Source: JABDMH01 sp964428345
GTDB taxonomy: Bacteria; Bacteroidota; Bacteroidia; Chitinophagales; Saprospiraceae
Direction of reading: 5' to 3'
NCBI GenBank assembly: GCA_964428345.1
Contig: CAYRYD010000008.1
Coordinates: 62,001 to 126,000, forward strand
Length of the DNA stretch: 64,000 nt
Each line of letters opens with the position of its first letter. Position 1 is the first letter of the stretch. Below the pieces are notes generated by a model. That model was not told where the DNA came from, searched no databases, and saw nothing but the letters and a program-made list of their open reading frames with translations. Both the position numbers and the translations under genes were made by a program. Of this stretch, positions 25,537 to 34,213 are shown one piece after another.

Positions 25537-25830
25537 ATGCAAGATGTGCTGAGAAAATTGGATCGATTGGAAGAAAGACTGTTACAGCTTTCTCAAAAGA
25601 TTGAATATCTCCGGAAAGAGAACATCATGCTCATTGAAGAAAATGTAAAATTAAAACAGGAAGCTGAAAGAAATAAATCAGGAAAAATTGCCCAGGCACG
25701 AGTTGCAAAGGAGCAAGTGGGTGATGATGATAACACATCGGTCCGGAATCAAACCGAACAGATGAAAAAAGAGTTGGATAAATACATAGTGGAGGTTGAT
25801 AAGTGTATCGAATTGATCAATAATATGTAG
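25537..25830 (+). CDS. Small coiled-coil protein upstream of zapA
   Basis: A 97-residue cytoplasmic protein. Residues 1-50 form a strong coiled coil (LDRLEERLLQLSQKIEYLRK and continuing), followed by a charged linker and a second helix at about 75-97. No enzyme motif. Its place, two bases before zapA and upstream of rny, and its coiled-coil nature suggest a cell-division accessory protein comparable in style to ZapB, but there is no sequence proof. The start ATG is just behind a -7 promoter box. Confidence 0.7.
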   Translation: MQDVLRKLDRLEERLLQLSQKIEYLRKENIMLIEENVKLKQEAERNKSGKIAQARVAKEQVGDDDNTSVRNQTEQMKKELDKYIVEVDKCIELINNM

Positions 25831-25832
25831 GA

Positions 25833-26120
25833 ATGGAGGAGTTGAAAAGTATGCAGGTCATGATAGCCGGAAGATCGTATCCACTCCGGGTCAAGCATCA
25901 GGATGTGGACGCTATCAAAGAAGTGGTAGAAGAAATCAATGATAAGATCAAGGATTTTCAACTGACGTACATTAATAAAGACAAGCAGGATTGTCTGGCT
26001 ATGGCATTACTCACGTATGCTGTTGAATTACAGAAAATTAAACAGCATAACACCGCTCCGCTGCAGATTTCCAGAAAGGTAGAACATTTGGAAAATCTGA
26101 TTGAAAACATTCTAAAGTAA
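25833..26120 (+). CDS. zapA: Cell division protein ZapA
   Basis: A 95-residue ZapA-type protein, which binds FtsZ and bundles its filaments at the division site. The N-terminal half has the conserved strand pattern MQVMIAGRSYPLRVKHQDVD, and the second half is helical and coiled-coil-forming, with the LAMALLTYAVELQKIK segment. It follows the coiled-coil gene after two bases and precedes rny after tandem hairpins. Confidence 0.88.
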   Translation: MEELKSMQVMIAGRSYPLRVKHQDVDAIKEVVEEINDKIKDFQLTYINKDKQDCLAMALLTYAVELQKIKQHNTAPLQISRKVEHLENLIENILK

Positions 26121-26145
26121 TCCATCGTTTCCTCCGCATTTTTTC

Positions 26146-26188
26146 CTGGCGGTGCCAGCATCAGACCGTATGCTGATGCGATATTTTT
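26146..26188 (+). terminator. Tandem hairpins between zapA and rny
   Basis: CTGGC-GGT-GCCAG (26146-26158) is followed at once by GCATCAG-ACCGTATG-CTGATGC (26158-26179) and a T-rich stretch GATATTTTT. This looks like an intrinsic terminator for the zapA transcript or an attenuator before rny, whose ATG is at 26209. Confidence 0.5.
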
Positions 26189-26208
26189 AATCTTTTAAAT
26201 TTTAGTAT

Positions 26209-27870
26209 ATGGAGTGGCTTATACAGGGCGCCATTGGTATTGTAATTGGCGCAATCTTAGCCTTTCTGGCGATAGGTTATGCACTTAAAAGGGCGTATCA
26301 GCGCAAAACCGATGAGGCTAATAAACAGGCTGATCTGGTGATCCAGGAAGCCCGTCTGACTGCAAAAAGAATGGTCGACGAAGCAGAAACCAATGCCGAA
26401 AAGATCATCGCCAAGGCAGAAGGTAAAAATGAGAGTATTAAACAAAAGAAGATTCAGGAGGCTAAAGATAAGTTTGTCCAGTTAAAGTCGGATTACGAAG
26501 AAAGGAAGGCTCAACATCGAATCGAGATGAAAGAGCGAGAACTCGAGGTTATCAACAAGGAGAAGGATTTGCAGCAAAATATCGCAGCTTTCGATCAGCG
26601 GGTCGAGCAATTTGAGCATTTTGAAGTTGAAACCAGGGCAATACGGGACAATCTCGAAAAACAACTGAAGATCGTAGCCAGGAAGAAAGAAGAACTTTCT
26701 GAAGCGAATGAACAAAGAATCAAGGAACTGGAGAGCATTGCGAAGATGAATGAGGCTGAGGCAAAGGAAAGACTGATCGAGGCCGTACGGGCCAAAGCGG
26801 AGACCGATGCCATGTCGATTGTCAAGAAGACATTGGAACAGGCCAAGCTGGATGCCAACCGCGAAGCAAAAAAGATCGTGATTCAGTCCATACAGCGAAT
26901 GTGTGCTGAATACACAATTGAGAATACGGTCACTGTTTTCAACCTGGAATCGGATGATATCAAAGGTCAGATTATCGGCCGTGAAGGACGAAATATCCGC
27001 GCTCTTGAGGCCGCTACGGGCGCTGAAATCGTGGTCGATGATACTCCGGAAGCCATTGTCATTTCCAGTTTTGATCCGATCAGAAGAGAACTGTGCCGCC
27101 TCTCCCTGAAAAGGCTGGTTGCTGATGGCAGAATCCATCCCGCCCGCATCGAAGAAGTGGTGGCCAAAACCCGGAAACAATTGGAAGAGCAAATTATCGA
27201 GATCGGAGAAAGGACCGTGATTGAGCTCGATATCCATGGTCTTGACCCTCAACTGGTTAGAATGATTGGTCGGATGCGGTTCCGGTCATCCTATGGCCAG
27301 AATTTACTGAAACACAGCATCGAAACCGCTAATCTCTGTGCCATTATGGCGGCCGAATTGGGTCTTAGCCGCAACCAGACAAAGCTGGCCAAGAGAGCTG
27401 GTTTGCTGCACGATATCGGTAAAGTAGCGGAAGAGGAGACAGAATTATCGCATGCCATCCTGGGGATGCAAATGTGCGAGAAATACCGGGAGCACCCAGC
27501 GGTCCTTAATGCTGTGGGTGCCCACCACGACGAGATTGAGATGAACAATATCATCTCGCCGATCGTTCAGGCCTGCGATGCCATCTCCGGAGCAAGGCCG
27601 GGAGCTCGCAGGGAAATTCTTGAAAGTTACCTGAAGCGGATTGGTGAATTGGAAGAACTGGCCATGAGCTATGAGGGAGTGCAAAAGGCGTTTGCGATGC
27701 AGGCTGGTCGTGAACTTCGGGTCATTGTAGAAAGTGAGAAAGTAAGTGATGAATATGCCGATGAACTGAGTTTCATGATCTCACAAAAGATCCAGGACGA
27801 AATGCAATATCCCGGTCAGATAAAGGTGACGGTGATTCGGGAGAAAAGGTCGGTTAGTGTGGCTAAATAA
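26209..27870 (+). CDS. rny: Ribonuclease Y
   Basis: A 553-residue membrane-anchored endoribonuclease that starts mRNA decay. An N-terminal membrane helix (about 4-24, IQGAIGIVIGAILAFLAIGY) is followed by a long coiled coil (about 30-235), a KH RNA-binding domain (about 243-310, IKGQIIGREGRNIRALEAAT) and the HD catalytic domain with RAGLLHDIGK near residue 400 and AHHDE near residue 440. Length and order are standard. The convergent trans-sulfuration gene lies 120 bases downstream with a GC-rich hairpin between. Confidence 0.96.
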   Translation: MEWLIQGAIGIVIGAILAFLAIGYALKRAYQRKTDEANKQADLVIQEARLTAKRMVDEAETNAEKIIAKAEGKNESIKQKKIQEAKDKFVQLKSDYEERKAQHRIEMKERELEVINKEKDLQQNIAAFDQRVEQFEHFEVETRAIRDNLEKQLKIVARKKEELSEANEQRIKELESIAKMNEAEAKERLIEAVRAKAETDAMSIVKKTLEQAKLDANREAKKIVIQSIQRMCAEYTIENTVTVFNLESDDIKGQIIGREGRNIRALEAATGAEIVVDDTPEAIVISSFDPIRRELCRLSLKRLVADGRIHPARIEEVVAKTRKQLEEQIIEIGERTVIELDIHGLDPQLVRMIGRMRFRSSYGQNLLKHSIETANLCAIMAAELGLSRNQTKLAKRAGLLHDIGKVAEEETELSHAILGMQMCEKYREHPAVLNAVGAHHDEIEMNNIISPIVQACDAISGARPGARREILESYLKRIGELEELAMSYEGVQKAFAMQAGRELRVIVESEKVSDEYADELSFMISQKIQDEMQYPGQIKVTVIREKRSVSVAK

Positions 27871-27896
27871 TGGGCCCAATCGGGATTTTAAGAATG

Positions 27897-27942
27897 GAAA
27901 CGCCCCTTACTCGGTAGCAGATTGCCAAATACGGGGCGTTTC
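27897..27942. terminator. Hairpin between convergent rny and trans-sulfuration gene
   Basis: GAAACGCCCC (27897-27906) pairs perfectly with GGGGCGTTTC (27933-27942) around 26 bases. There is no strong T-run on either side, so it is a candidate bidirectional transcription barrier only. Confidence 0.45.
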
Positions 27943-27990
27943 ATTTGGGTTGGCTTCTGTCAGACTGAGGTTAACGGACATTTCCACCGG

Positions 27991-29169
27991 TTAATGCCGG
28001 TTCAGAGCCTGAGCCAGATCGTCAATCAGATAGTCCGGGTCTTCCAGCCCGGTATAGAGCCTGATTAAATTGTAGGGGTAGACTGGATTTTCCCTTCCGG
28101 GAATATCATGGAAGATCGAAAACGGAAGGACCAACGACTCATGACCTCCCCAGGATACGGCCATAAGAAAACACTGCAAGCCATCAACCATCCGGTTGAC
28201 TTCTTCTTTGGAAGTCGCCTTAAGTATGAACGAAAACAGGCCACCCGTACCGCTCATCTGCTTTTTGGCCAGATCATACTGGGGAAAATCCGGCAGAAAG
28301 GGATGAATCACCCTTTCGACTCTTGGATGGTCCTGAAGGAACCGGGCCACCTTCAATCCGGTTTCAAATACGCGGTTCATACGCAGTTCCAGTGTGCGGA
28401 TTCCCCGGATCACCAGGTTGGCATCGTGTGGTGCCAAAGCCGGCCCAAGGGTCATAAATTCCGAATAAAAAATCCGATCCATCATCGCTTTACTGCCACA
28501 GAGGGCACCGGCAACCACATCACTGTGACCGTTCAGGTACTTGCTGCAGGTATGCATGACGATATCGATACCATAAAGGGCGGGATTTTGAAACAGAGGA
28601 GAGGCATAAGAATTATCGACAATGCTGATAATGCCCCTTTCCTGACAAAGCCGGCCGCATTCCGGGAGATCCTGAATACCGAAAGTGATGGAATTGGGAC
28701 TTTCCAGAATCAGAACTTTGGTTTCGGGTCGGATGATCTTCACAATCTCATCCACGTCATCACCTTTGACAAATGTACCGCTCACACCAAACCGGGACAG
28801 CATCCGGCTGACCAGTTTATGGGTCCAGGAGTAGGGATTTTCTACACAGATGACGTGATCGCCGGAAGAGACATTGGCTAAGACAGCACATGCCATCGCT
28901 GCAGCACCACTGGCAAATACCAGAGCATCTTCCGTATTTTCCAATGCAGCGATTTTCTGGCGGAGTATCCCGGTGGTTGGATTGTTTCCCCGGGTGTAAA
29001 GATGATGGGCACGTTCATCCAGGAAGGCTGCCCGGAAAGATGCCGTATCTTTAAAAGCAAAGTTGCTGGTCTGGATCACTGGTGGAGAAACGGCATGATA
29101 ATACCGGCTCCTGTCTTCACCTAAATGAGTCAATATCTCACTGAGCAACTGCTCATGCTTTTTTTTCAT
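27991..29169 (-). CDS. Trans-sulfuration family PLP enzyme (cystathionine synthase/lyase type)
   Basis: A 392-residue pyridoxal-phosphate enzyme of the Cys/Met metabolism family. The PLP lysine is in HTCSKYLNGHSDVVAG (near residue 200). Other family marks are YTRGNNPTTGILRQKIAALE, ALVFASGAAAM and the C-terminal RLYTGLEDPDYLIDDL. Members act as cystathionine gamma-synthase, beta- or gamma-lyase, or methionine gamma-lyase, and the sequence alone does not decide which. It lies nine bases downstream of thrS on the same strand and is probably co-transcribed. Confidence 0.88.
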   Translation of the reverse strand: MKKKHEQLLSEILTHLGEDRSRYYHAVSPPVIQTSNFAFKDTASFRAAFLDERAHHLYTRGNNPTTGILRQKIAALENTEDALVFASGAAAMACAVLANVSSGDHVICVENPYSWTHKLVSRMLSRFGVSGTFVKGDDVDEIVKIIRPETKVLILESPNSITFGIQDLPECGRLCQERGIISIVDNSYASPLFQNPALYGIDIVMHTCSKYLNGHSDVVAGALCGSKAMMDRIFYSEFMTLGPALAPHDANLVIRGIRTLELRMNRVFETGLKVARFLQDHPRVERVIHPFLPDFPQYDLAKKQMSGTGGLFSFILKATSKEEVNRMVDGLQCFLMAVSWGGHESLVLPFSIFHDIPGRENPVYPYNLIRLYTGLEDPDYLIDDLAQALNRH

Positions 29170-29178
29170 GCGTGCTAT

Positions 29179-31098
29179 TTAAAGCTTTGCCAGGATTAGG
29201 GTAGCCCATTCTTCGATTGTCATTGTTCCCTGATCCCCCTCACCCTGCTTTCTCACCGATAATTTGCCGGACGATGCTTCTTTTTCGCCTACTATCAACA
29301 TATACGGTACTTTGCGCAGTTCGGTATCTCGTATCTTTCGTCCAATGGATTCGGTGCGAGAGTCGACATACCCCCTAAGGCCCTTCACCGCGAGCTTCTC
29401 CTGTATCTTTTCCGCATATTCATTATAAAGATCACTGATCGGTAAAATGGCGAACTGCTCCGGTGTCAGCCACAATGGAAATTTACCACCGGTATGCTCG
29501 ATCAAAAGTCCTATAAAACGTTCCATCGAACCGAAAGGAGCGCGGTGGATCATCACTGGCTGATGTGGTGCATTATCCGGACCGATGTATTCCAGCTGAA
29601 AACGCTCAGGCAGGTTGTAGTCTACTTGAATCGTTCCGAGTTGCCAGTTTCGACCGAGGGCATCCTTGACCATAAAGTCGAGTTTTGGGCCGTAAAACGC
29701 AGCTTCTCCCGGCACGATAACCGTCTCCAATCCGGCATCGGCGGTAGCATCGATAATAGCCTGCTCTGCTTTTTCCCAGTTGGCATTGGATCCAATGTAT
29801 TTATCCTGGTTTTCCGGATCGCGTAGCGAGATCTGGGCTGTATAATTGTCAAAACCCAATTTGTGCAACACGAGCTTGGTCAGATCCAGCACCCCCAGAA
29901 ATTCGTCCTTAAGCTGATCTGGGGTACAAAAAATATGAGCATCATCCTGAGTGAATCCGCGTACCCTTGAAAGGCCATGCAGTTCACCGCTTTGTTCATA
30001 CCGGTATACGGTACCAAATTCGGCAATCCGGATGGGCAGATCCCTGTATGATCGCGGCTTATGACCATAGATTTCGCAGTGATGTGGACAGTTCATCGGT
30101 TTCAGAAGAAACTCCTCTCCCTCCCGGGGAGTGTGAATCGGTTGGAAACTGTCTTTGCCATATTTCTCGTAATGTCCCGAGGTCACATAGAGTTCTTTTT
30201 TACCGATATGTGGGGTAATCACCGGATCATAATGACGTCGTAACTGCTCGTCTTTGAGGAAGTCCTCCAGCCGGCTTCGGAGGGCGGTACCTTTAGGCAG
30301 CCAGATTGGAAGACCGGCTCCAACTTTGTCGGAAAACATGAATAGTTCAAGTTCAACACCCAGTTTCCGGTGGTCACGCTTTTTGGCCTCTTCCACCATT
30401 TCCAGATATTCTGTGAGATCTTTCTGCTTCGGAAAAGTGATTCCATAGATCCGGGTCATCATCTTCCGCTTTTCGTCACCCCTCCAATAGGCTCCGGCGA
30501 CATTCATGAGTTTAACGGCCTTGATTTTGGAGGTGTCGGGTAGATGTGGTCCACGACAAAGATCAACAAAATTGCCCTGCTGATAAAAAGTGATACTGCC
30601 GTCTTCCAGGTCATCCAACAACTCAACTTTGTACGGGTCATTTTTTTCCCTGAAATACTGAATGGCATCCTGTTTGCTCACCGTAGTACGGCGGTATTCG
30701 CTTTTTACCGCGAGCAATTCCTTCATTTTAGCCTCAATCTTGGGAAGGTCTTCCAGGGACAATTGATAATCGCCGGTATCGATGTCGTAATAAAAACCCT
30801 GTTCGATAGGTGGTCCGATGCCAAACTTAACTTCAGGGTATAGCGCCTCCAGTGCTTCTGCCATCAGATGAGCCGACGAGTGCCAGAAGGTTGCTTTACC
30901 GTCCGCATCATCCCAGGTCAGCAGTTGGATTTGTGCGTCCGTTGTAATCGGACGGGTCGCATCCCAGACCTCTCCGTTTATTTTGGCGGAAAGTACGTTT
31001 CGGGCCAAACCTTCACTGATTGACCGGGCGATTTCGAGAGCCGTAATTCCGGGTTCATATTCCCGGACATTGCCATCGGGAAATGTGATTTTAATCAT
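29179..31098 (-). CDS. thrS: Threonine--tRNA ligase
   Basis: The 639-residue threonyl-tRNA synthetase. An N-terminal TGS domain (about 1-60, ITFPDGNVREYEPG) is followed by the editing (SAD-like) domain with HSSAHLMAEAL near residue 75 and the HxxxH-type metal site. The class II catalytic core has MNCPHHCEIY (zinc-binding Cys and His, around 338) and YRYEQSGELHGLSRVRGFTQ (motif 2). The C-terminal anticodon-binding domain ends the protein. Length is normal. A -7 box lies 28 bases upstream of the ATG. Confidence 0.96.
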   Translation of the reverse strand: MIKITFPDGNVREYEPGITALEIARSISEGLARNVLSAKINGEVWDATRPITTDAQIQLLTWDDADGKATFWHSSAHLMAEALEALYPEVKFGIGPPIEQGFYYDIDTGDYQLSLEDLPKIEAKMKELLAVKSEYRRTTVSKQDAIQYFREKNDPYKVELLDDLEDGSITFYQQGNFVDLCRGPHLPDTSKIKAVKLMNVAGAYWRGDEKRKMMTRIYGITFPKQKDLTEYLEMVEEAKKRDHRKLGVELELFMFSDKVGAGLPIWLPKGTALRSRLEDFLKDEQLRRHYDPVITPHIGKKELYVTSGHYEKYGKDSFQPIHTPREGEEFLLKPMNCPHHCEIYGHKPRSYRDLPIRIAEFGTVYRYEQSGELHGLSRVRGFTQDDAHIFCTPDQLKDEFLGVLDLTKLVLHKLGFDNYTAQISLRDPENQDKYIGSNANWEKAEQAIIDATADAGLETVIVPGEAAFYGPKLDFMVKDALGRNWQLGTIQVDYNLPERFQLEYIGPDNAPHQPVMIHRAPFGSMERFIGLLIEHTGGKFPLWLTPEQFAILPISDLYNEYAEKIQEKLAVKGLRGYVDSRTESIGRKIRDTELRKVPYMLIVGEKEASSGKLSVRKQGEGDQGTMTIEEWATLILAKL

Positions 31099-31475
31099 GA
31101 CAATCCAAGATTGATTAAAAAGTCTGCAAAGCTAGGGCAAATTTATGAGGCTGAGAAGGTGAGCAATGACAAACCGATCCTCACAAACACCTTTTTTTAA
31201 TCCCGTATGATTACCCAGAGCTTTGAATTTGCTGAAATAACACCGATCGATAGAAAGAGATTCCCCTTTCAGCCAGATGCCGGAGATGATAACGCAAGTA
31301 ACCTGGTGTCTTGATAAAATCTGACACTAACTGACTTCCCGGAAGAGGAATCCGGAGGTATTTTTACTTTAGAGCAATCCTATCCGATCTGCCATACGGA
31401 GGTTGGACCTGATGAAGTCTCCGTTATTCTTGAGCAAGAGAAACGGTAGACCGGGGTGATTTCAAAAATATCAGG
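31099..31475. other. Intergenic stretch with a possible decayed short reading frame
   Basis: Apart from the thrS -7 box, I see no established feature. On the plus strand one frame from the ATG at 31207 runs 35 codons to adjacent TGA and TAA stops (31312-31317), and the same frame then stays open for 43 more codons to 31449, reading through DFPEEESGGIFTLEQSYPI. Two stops in the middle of an otherwise open, protein-like frame could mean a small broken gene, or may be chance. I do not recognise either half. Confidence 0.25.
31127..31134 (-). promoter_or_regulatory. -7 box of thrS
   Basis: Read on the minus strand this is TAGCTTTG, a full match to TAnnTTTG, 28 bases before the thrS ATG. The -33 region at N19 (TTCT) is a weak match. 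Confidence 0.45.
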
Positions 31476-31688
31476 TCAATGAATCGCTTCATCGACTTCA
31501 AAAGTGACCTTTACAGTCACCCGGTATTTGGTAATCTTGCCACCTGAAACGGTAGCACTGTGGTCTTTAATATAGACAGACCGGATGTTCTTAAGGGTCT
31601 TGCTTGCTTTTTGTACTGCATTTTGGGCAGCATCTTCCCAGTTCTTGTCAGATTCGGCCAATAGCTCGATTACTTTCAAAATTGCCAT
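31476..31688 (-). CDS. Dodecin (flavin-storage protein)
   Basis: A 70-residue dodecin, a protein that forms hollow dodecamers binding riboflavin/FMN. The family pattern is clear: VIELLAESDKNWEDAAQNAV at the N-terminus (with the flavin-stacking Trp), a central VYIKDHSATVSGGKITKYRV, and a strand VTVKVTFEVD at the end. Full length. It stands alone between thrS and the TPR lipoprotein gene, in the same direction. Confidence 0.93.
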   Translation of the reverse strand: MAILKVIELLAESDKNWEDAAQNAVQKASKTLKNIRSVYIKDHSATVSGGKITKYRVTVKVTFEVDEAIH

Positions 31689-31748
31689 ATGTCAGATTTT
31701 TTAAGAATAAGTAAGTTAAGAATTTTTTAGCTACCGGGAGCTATGGCA

Positions 31749-32774
31749 TCACAAGTTTCCAGAAACCCGGTTCAATGCCTCTCTCGCATCGAAATCATCG
31801 GGGTCCAACTGCAGTGTTTGTTCGTAATCCTGACGGGCAGCTGACTCCTTACCGGTCAGTTCTCTCGTATAGCCGCGATAGAAGTAAGCCCGGGCGTACA
31901 TCGGGTTGACTTTAATAGCTAAATCAAAATGACGTAGAGCCTGAGTCAGACTGTCCTGATCCAGATATATAAGTCCAAGATCGTAATAGGGATCTCCGTT
32001 CAAGGGATCGACCTCCATCCAACGCCGGTACACTGACTTTGCTTCTTCGATGTGGTCCTGGCGGGCCAGATACTGGGCTTTGGCGTGCAGCAGCAGAGGG
32101 TGGTCCGGTGATACGGAGAGCCCTCCATCAAAATAACGGATGGCGTCCGGATCGTTGAGCGCTTCGTGGAGTTGCCCCAGATTGATCCAGGCATCGATCA
32201 GCCGGGGATTTTCTTTAGTGGCAGATTGAAACATGCCAATGGCCCGGCTTGTATCACCGGTTTCTTTAATGACCATGCCTTTCATAAAGTAAGCATCGGC
32301 ATTTTGCGGAGCGATTTTATGGATCCGGTTGAGGATGCCAATAGCATCGGGATAACGCTTCAGGATTAGCTGAAATTCAGATAGCTTCAATAGCGAGGAA
32401 ATGCTTTCCGGGAAAAGATCAACTGTTTCTTCCATGGTTTCAAGCGCCTTGCGTGACTCGTAATTATCGAGATAAGCATCGGCGAGAAGATGCCGGTATT
32501 GCAATGCTGTTGAATCCAGCCTGATGGCTTTTTCCAGATCAGATACCGCCTGTGGATATTTCTCCATTTCGTAATATAGCTTCGCCCGTTGAAACCATAG
32601 ATTCGCTTCTTCCGGGTTGGATTCGACCAGGCTATTCAGCTGCTCCAGTTCTGGGGTAAGTGATGATGATGATGATGATGACGCTTTTCTATGGTTCTCC
32701 TGCTGGTCGTTACTCTGACAAGCAATAAAATGGATTGAAAAACAGATTAAATAGAGTGCTAATGTTTTTTTCAC
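31749..32774 (-). CDS. TPR-repeat lipoprotein
   Basis: A 341-residue probable lipoprotein. The start is GTG at 32774 giving MKKTLALYLICFSIHFIACQ, with the lipidated Cys at residue 19. After a polyserine linker (about residues 32-38, encoded by a seven-fold trinucleotide repeat at 32661-32681) follow about eight tetratricopeptide repeats, for example AISDLEKAIRLDS-type and YDLGLIYLDQDSLTQALRHF. TPR proteins bind other proteins; here it would act at the periplasmic side of a membrane. The partner is unknown. Confidence 0.85.
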   Translation of the reverse strand: MKKTLALYLICFSIHFIACQSNDQQENHRKASSSSSSSLTPELEQLNSLVESNPEEANLWFQRAKLYYEMEKYPQAVSDLEKAIRLDSTALQYRHLLADAYLDNYESRKALETMEETVDLFPESISSLLKLSEFQLILKRYPDAIGILNRIHKIAPQNADAYFMKGMVIKETGDTSRAIGMFQSATKENPRLIDAWINLGQLHEALNDPDAIRYFDGGLSVSPDHPLLLHAKAQYLARQDHIEEAKSVYRRWMEVDPLNGDPYYDLGLIYLDQDSLTQALRHFDLAIKVNPMYARAYFYRGYTRELTGKESAARQDYEQTLQLDPDDFDAREALNRVSGNL

Positions 32775-32898
32775 CTGTTGGGCTAAAATCTTTCTGATAG
32801 ATAACGCAAAGTTTTACATTTATCATACCGCGATCGGTATGAATCAAGTGCAGTGATTTTTTGGCACAGGTGTTGCTGCGTGTTGATCAACAAAGTAC

Positions 32899-32939
32899 AT
32901 ATTAAATATATATTTAATATTAGATATACACTATATTTG
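32899..32939 (+). promoter_or_regulatory. 22-bp perfect AT palindrome and -7 box before the LysM glucosaminidase gene
   Basis: ATATTAAATAT at 32899-32909 is followed at once by its exact reverse complement to 32920, a perfect 22-bp palindrome. Eleven bases further is TATATTTG (32932-32939), a full TAnnTTTG match. The palindrome sits where polymerase contacts the -33 region, so it may be a repressor site. The ATG at 32944 is only four bases after the -7 box. Confidence 0.5.
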
Positions 32940-32943
32940 GCGT

Positions 32944-34194
32944 ATGCACAAGCTATTTTCGACCTGTTTTTGCCTGACGGCATTTTCCTGCATCGCTCAG
33001 AGCGGCGTGATCTCAGATTTCGTCAACCGATACCGGGAGATTGCCATTGAAGAGATGCACCGTACCGGTATACCAGCCAGCATCAAGCTTGCTCAGGCTA
33101 TCCTCGAATCGGATGCCGGGCAAAGTGAACTGGCCCTTAACAGTAACAATCACTTTGGATTAAAGTGTGGAGTTGAATGGGGCGGTCCCACTTTTTTTAA
33201 AAAAGACGATGACCGTGACCGGCGCGGACGTCTTATTCCTTCCTGTTTCCGGGTATTTGAAACTCCAGAAGCCTCATTCATCGCTCATTCCGAATTTCTC
33301 CTGGATCCCCGGAAGCATTACCGGTATGGGTTTCTTTTTGATCTCGAACGTCAGGATTATAAGTCCTGGGCCTGGGGACTAAAACAAGCCGGATATGCAA
33401 CGAATCCGCATTATGCAGTTCTGCTGATCAAAATCATCGAAGAACACGAGCTGTATACTTATGACTATTATCAGCCCCAAAGCCTGTTAGCCTCTGCAAC
33501 ACCCCCACCACCTCCTCCCAAGCCCACCTATAATCATTCGCTTATTCAGAAAAGAGAACTGCAAAGTCCGGAGTGGCGGGAGCGTCCGGATATGATTCCA
33601 GCGATTGAAGGGGTCGTTTCCAATAATGGTTTGAAGATGGTCTATGCCCGTCAGGGAGATACCCCGGAAGATATTGCCAAACGCTACAACCGGTCGCTGC
33701 GCGATATTATCAACTTCAATGAAAATGTGAATCATCGAAATCAGTTGCTCCAGTATACTGAAAGAATATATTTCGAGAAGAAGAAGCGATCATACAAAGG
33801 CGGGATCAAAAACCACACCGTCCAGGAGGGTGAGACGATGTATGACATTTCCCAGATTTATGGTATTCAATTGGAGAAGTTATATGTCCGCAATCGTATG
33901 TATCCCGGTACAGAGCCGGAGGTGGGTGAACAAATACGGTTGCGCGGAATGGTCAAGTCTAAAGACCGACCCAGGTTGCGATATGTGCCATCGGCCGATC
34001 TGGCCTCCGGAGAAGTACCTCCCATATCCCGTCCGGAAAGCCACACGGTACGAAAGCAACATGTAGTTACCACCGGTGATACCTTATACGCGATTGCACG
34101 TCAGTATCGGGTTACTGTGGAAGCATTGATGCAATTGAATAAACTGGAATCCAATTTGATAAGACCCGGACAGATCCTGCTTATTGATGACTAG
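32944..34194 (+). CDS. Exported glucosaminidase with LysM domains
   Basis: A 416-residue exported peptidoglycan hydrolase. The signal peptide is about residues 1-19 (ending CIAQ). A glucosaminidase (FlgJ/GH73-like) domain covers about 30-175, with IPASIKLAQAILESDAGQS, where the Glu is the likely catalytic acid, then NNHFGLKCG and YATNPHYAVLLIKIIEEHEL. A proline-rich linker (PPPPPPKP) leads to three LysM-type peptidoglycan-binding repeats, near 235, 298 (HTVQEGETMYDISQIYGI) and 373 (HVVTTGDTLYAIARQYRV). It should cleave cell-wall glycan between GlcNAc and MurNAc. The small barrel gene follows after 19 bases. Confidence 0.9.
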   Translation: MHKLFSTCFCLTAFSCIAQSGVISDFVNRYREIAIEEMHRTGIPASIKLAQAILESDAGQSELALNSNNHFGLKCGVEWGGPTFFKKDDDRDRRGRLIPSCFRVFETPEASFIAHSEFLLDPRKHYRYGFLFDLERQDYKSWAWGLKQAGYATNPHYAVLLIKIIEEHELYTYDYYQPQSLLASATPPPPPPKPTYNHSLIQKRELQSPEWRERPDMIPAIEGVVSNNGLKMVYARQGDTPEDIAKRYNRSLRDIINFNENVNHRNQLLQYTERIYFEKKKRSYKGGIKNHTVQEGETMYDISQIYGIQLEKLYVRNRMYPGTEPEVGEQIRLRGMVKSKDRPRLRYVPSADLASGEVPPISRPESHTVRKQHVVTTGDTLYAIARQYRVTVEALMQLNKLESNLIRPGQILLIDD

Positions 34195-34213
34195 TAACAG
34201 TACCTGAAATAAA

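Noticed and set aside
26121..26208. 6S RNA or other structured RNA next to zapA
   Set aside because: The gap is only 88 bases and is explained by two small hairpins and a T-rich run; it is too short for 6S RNA.
26482..27252. 256-codon minus-strand frame opposite rny
   Set aside because: Shadow of the coiled-coil and KH regions of ribonuclease Y, which is unmistakable on the plus strand.
28108..28881. 257-codon plus-strand frame opposite the trans-sulfuration gene
   Set aside because: It is the antisense shadow of a clearly recognised PLP enzyme gene; its translation shows no family features.
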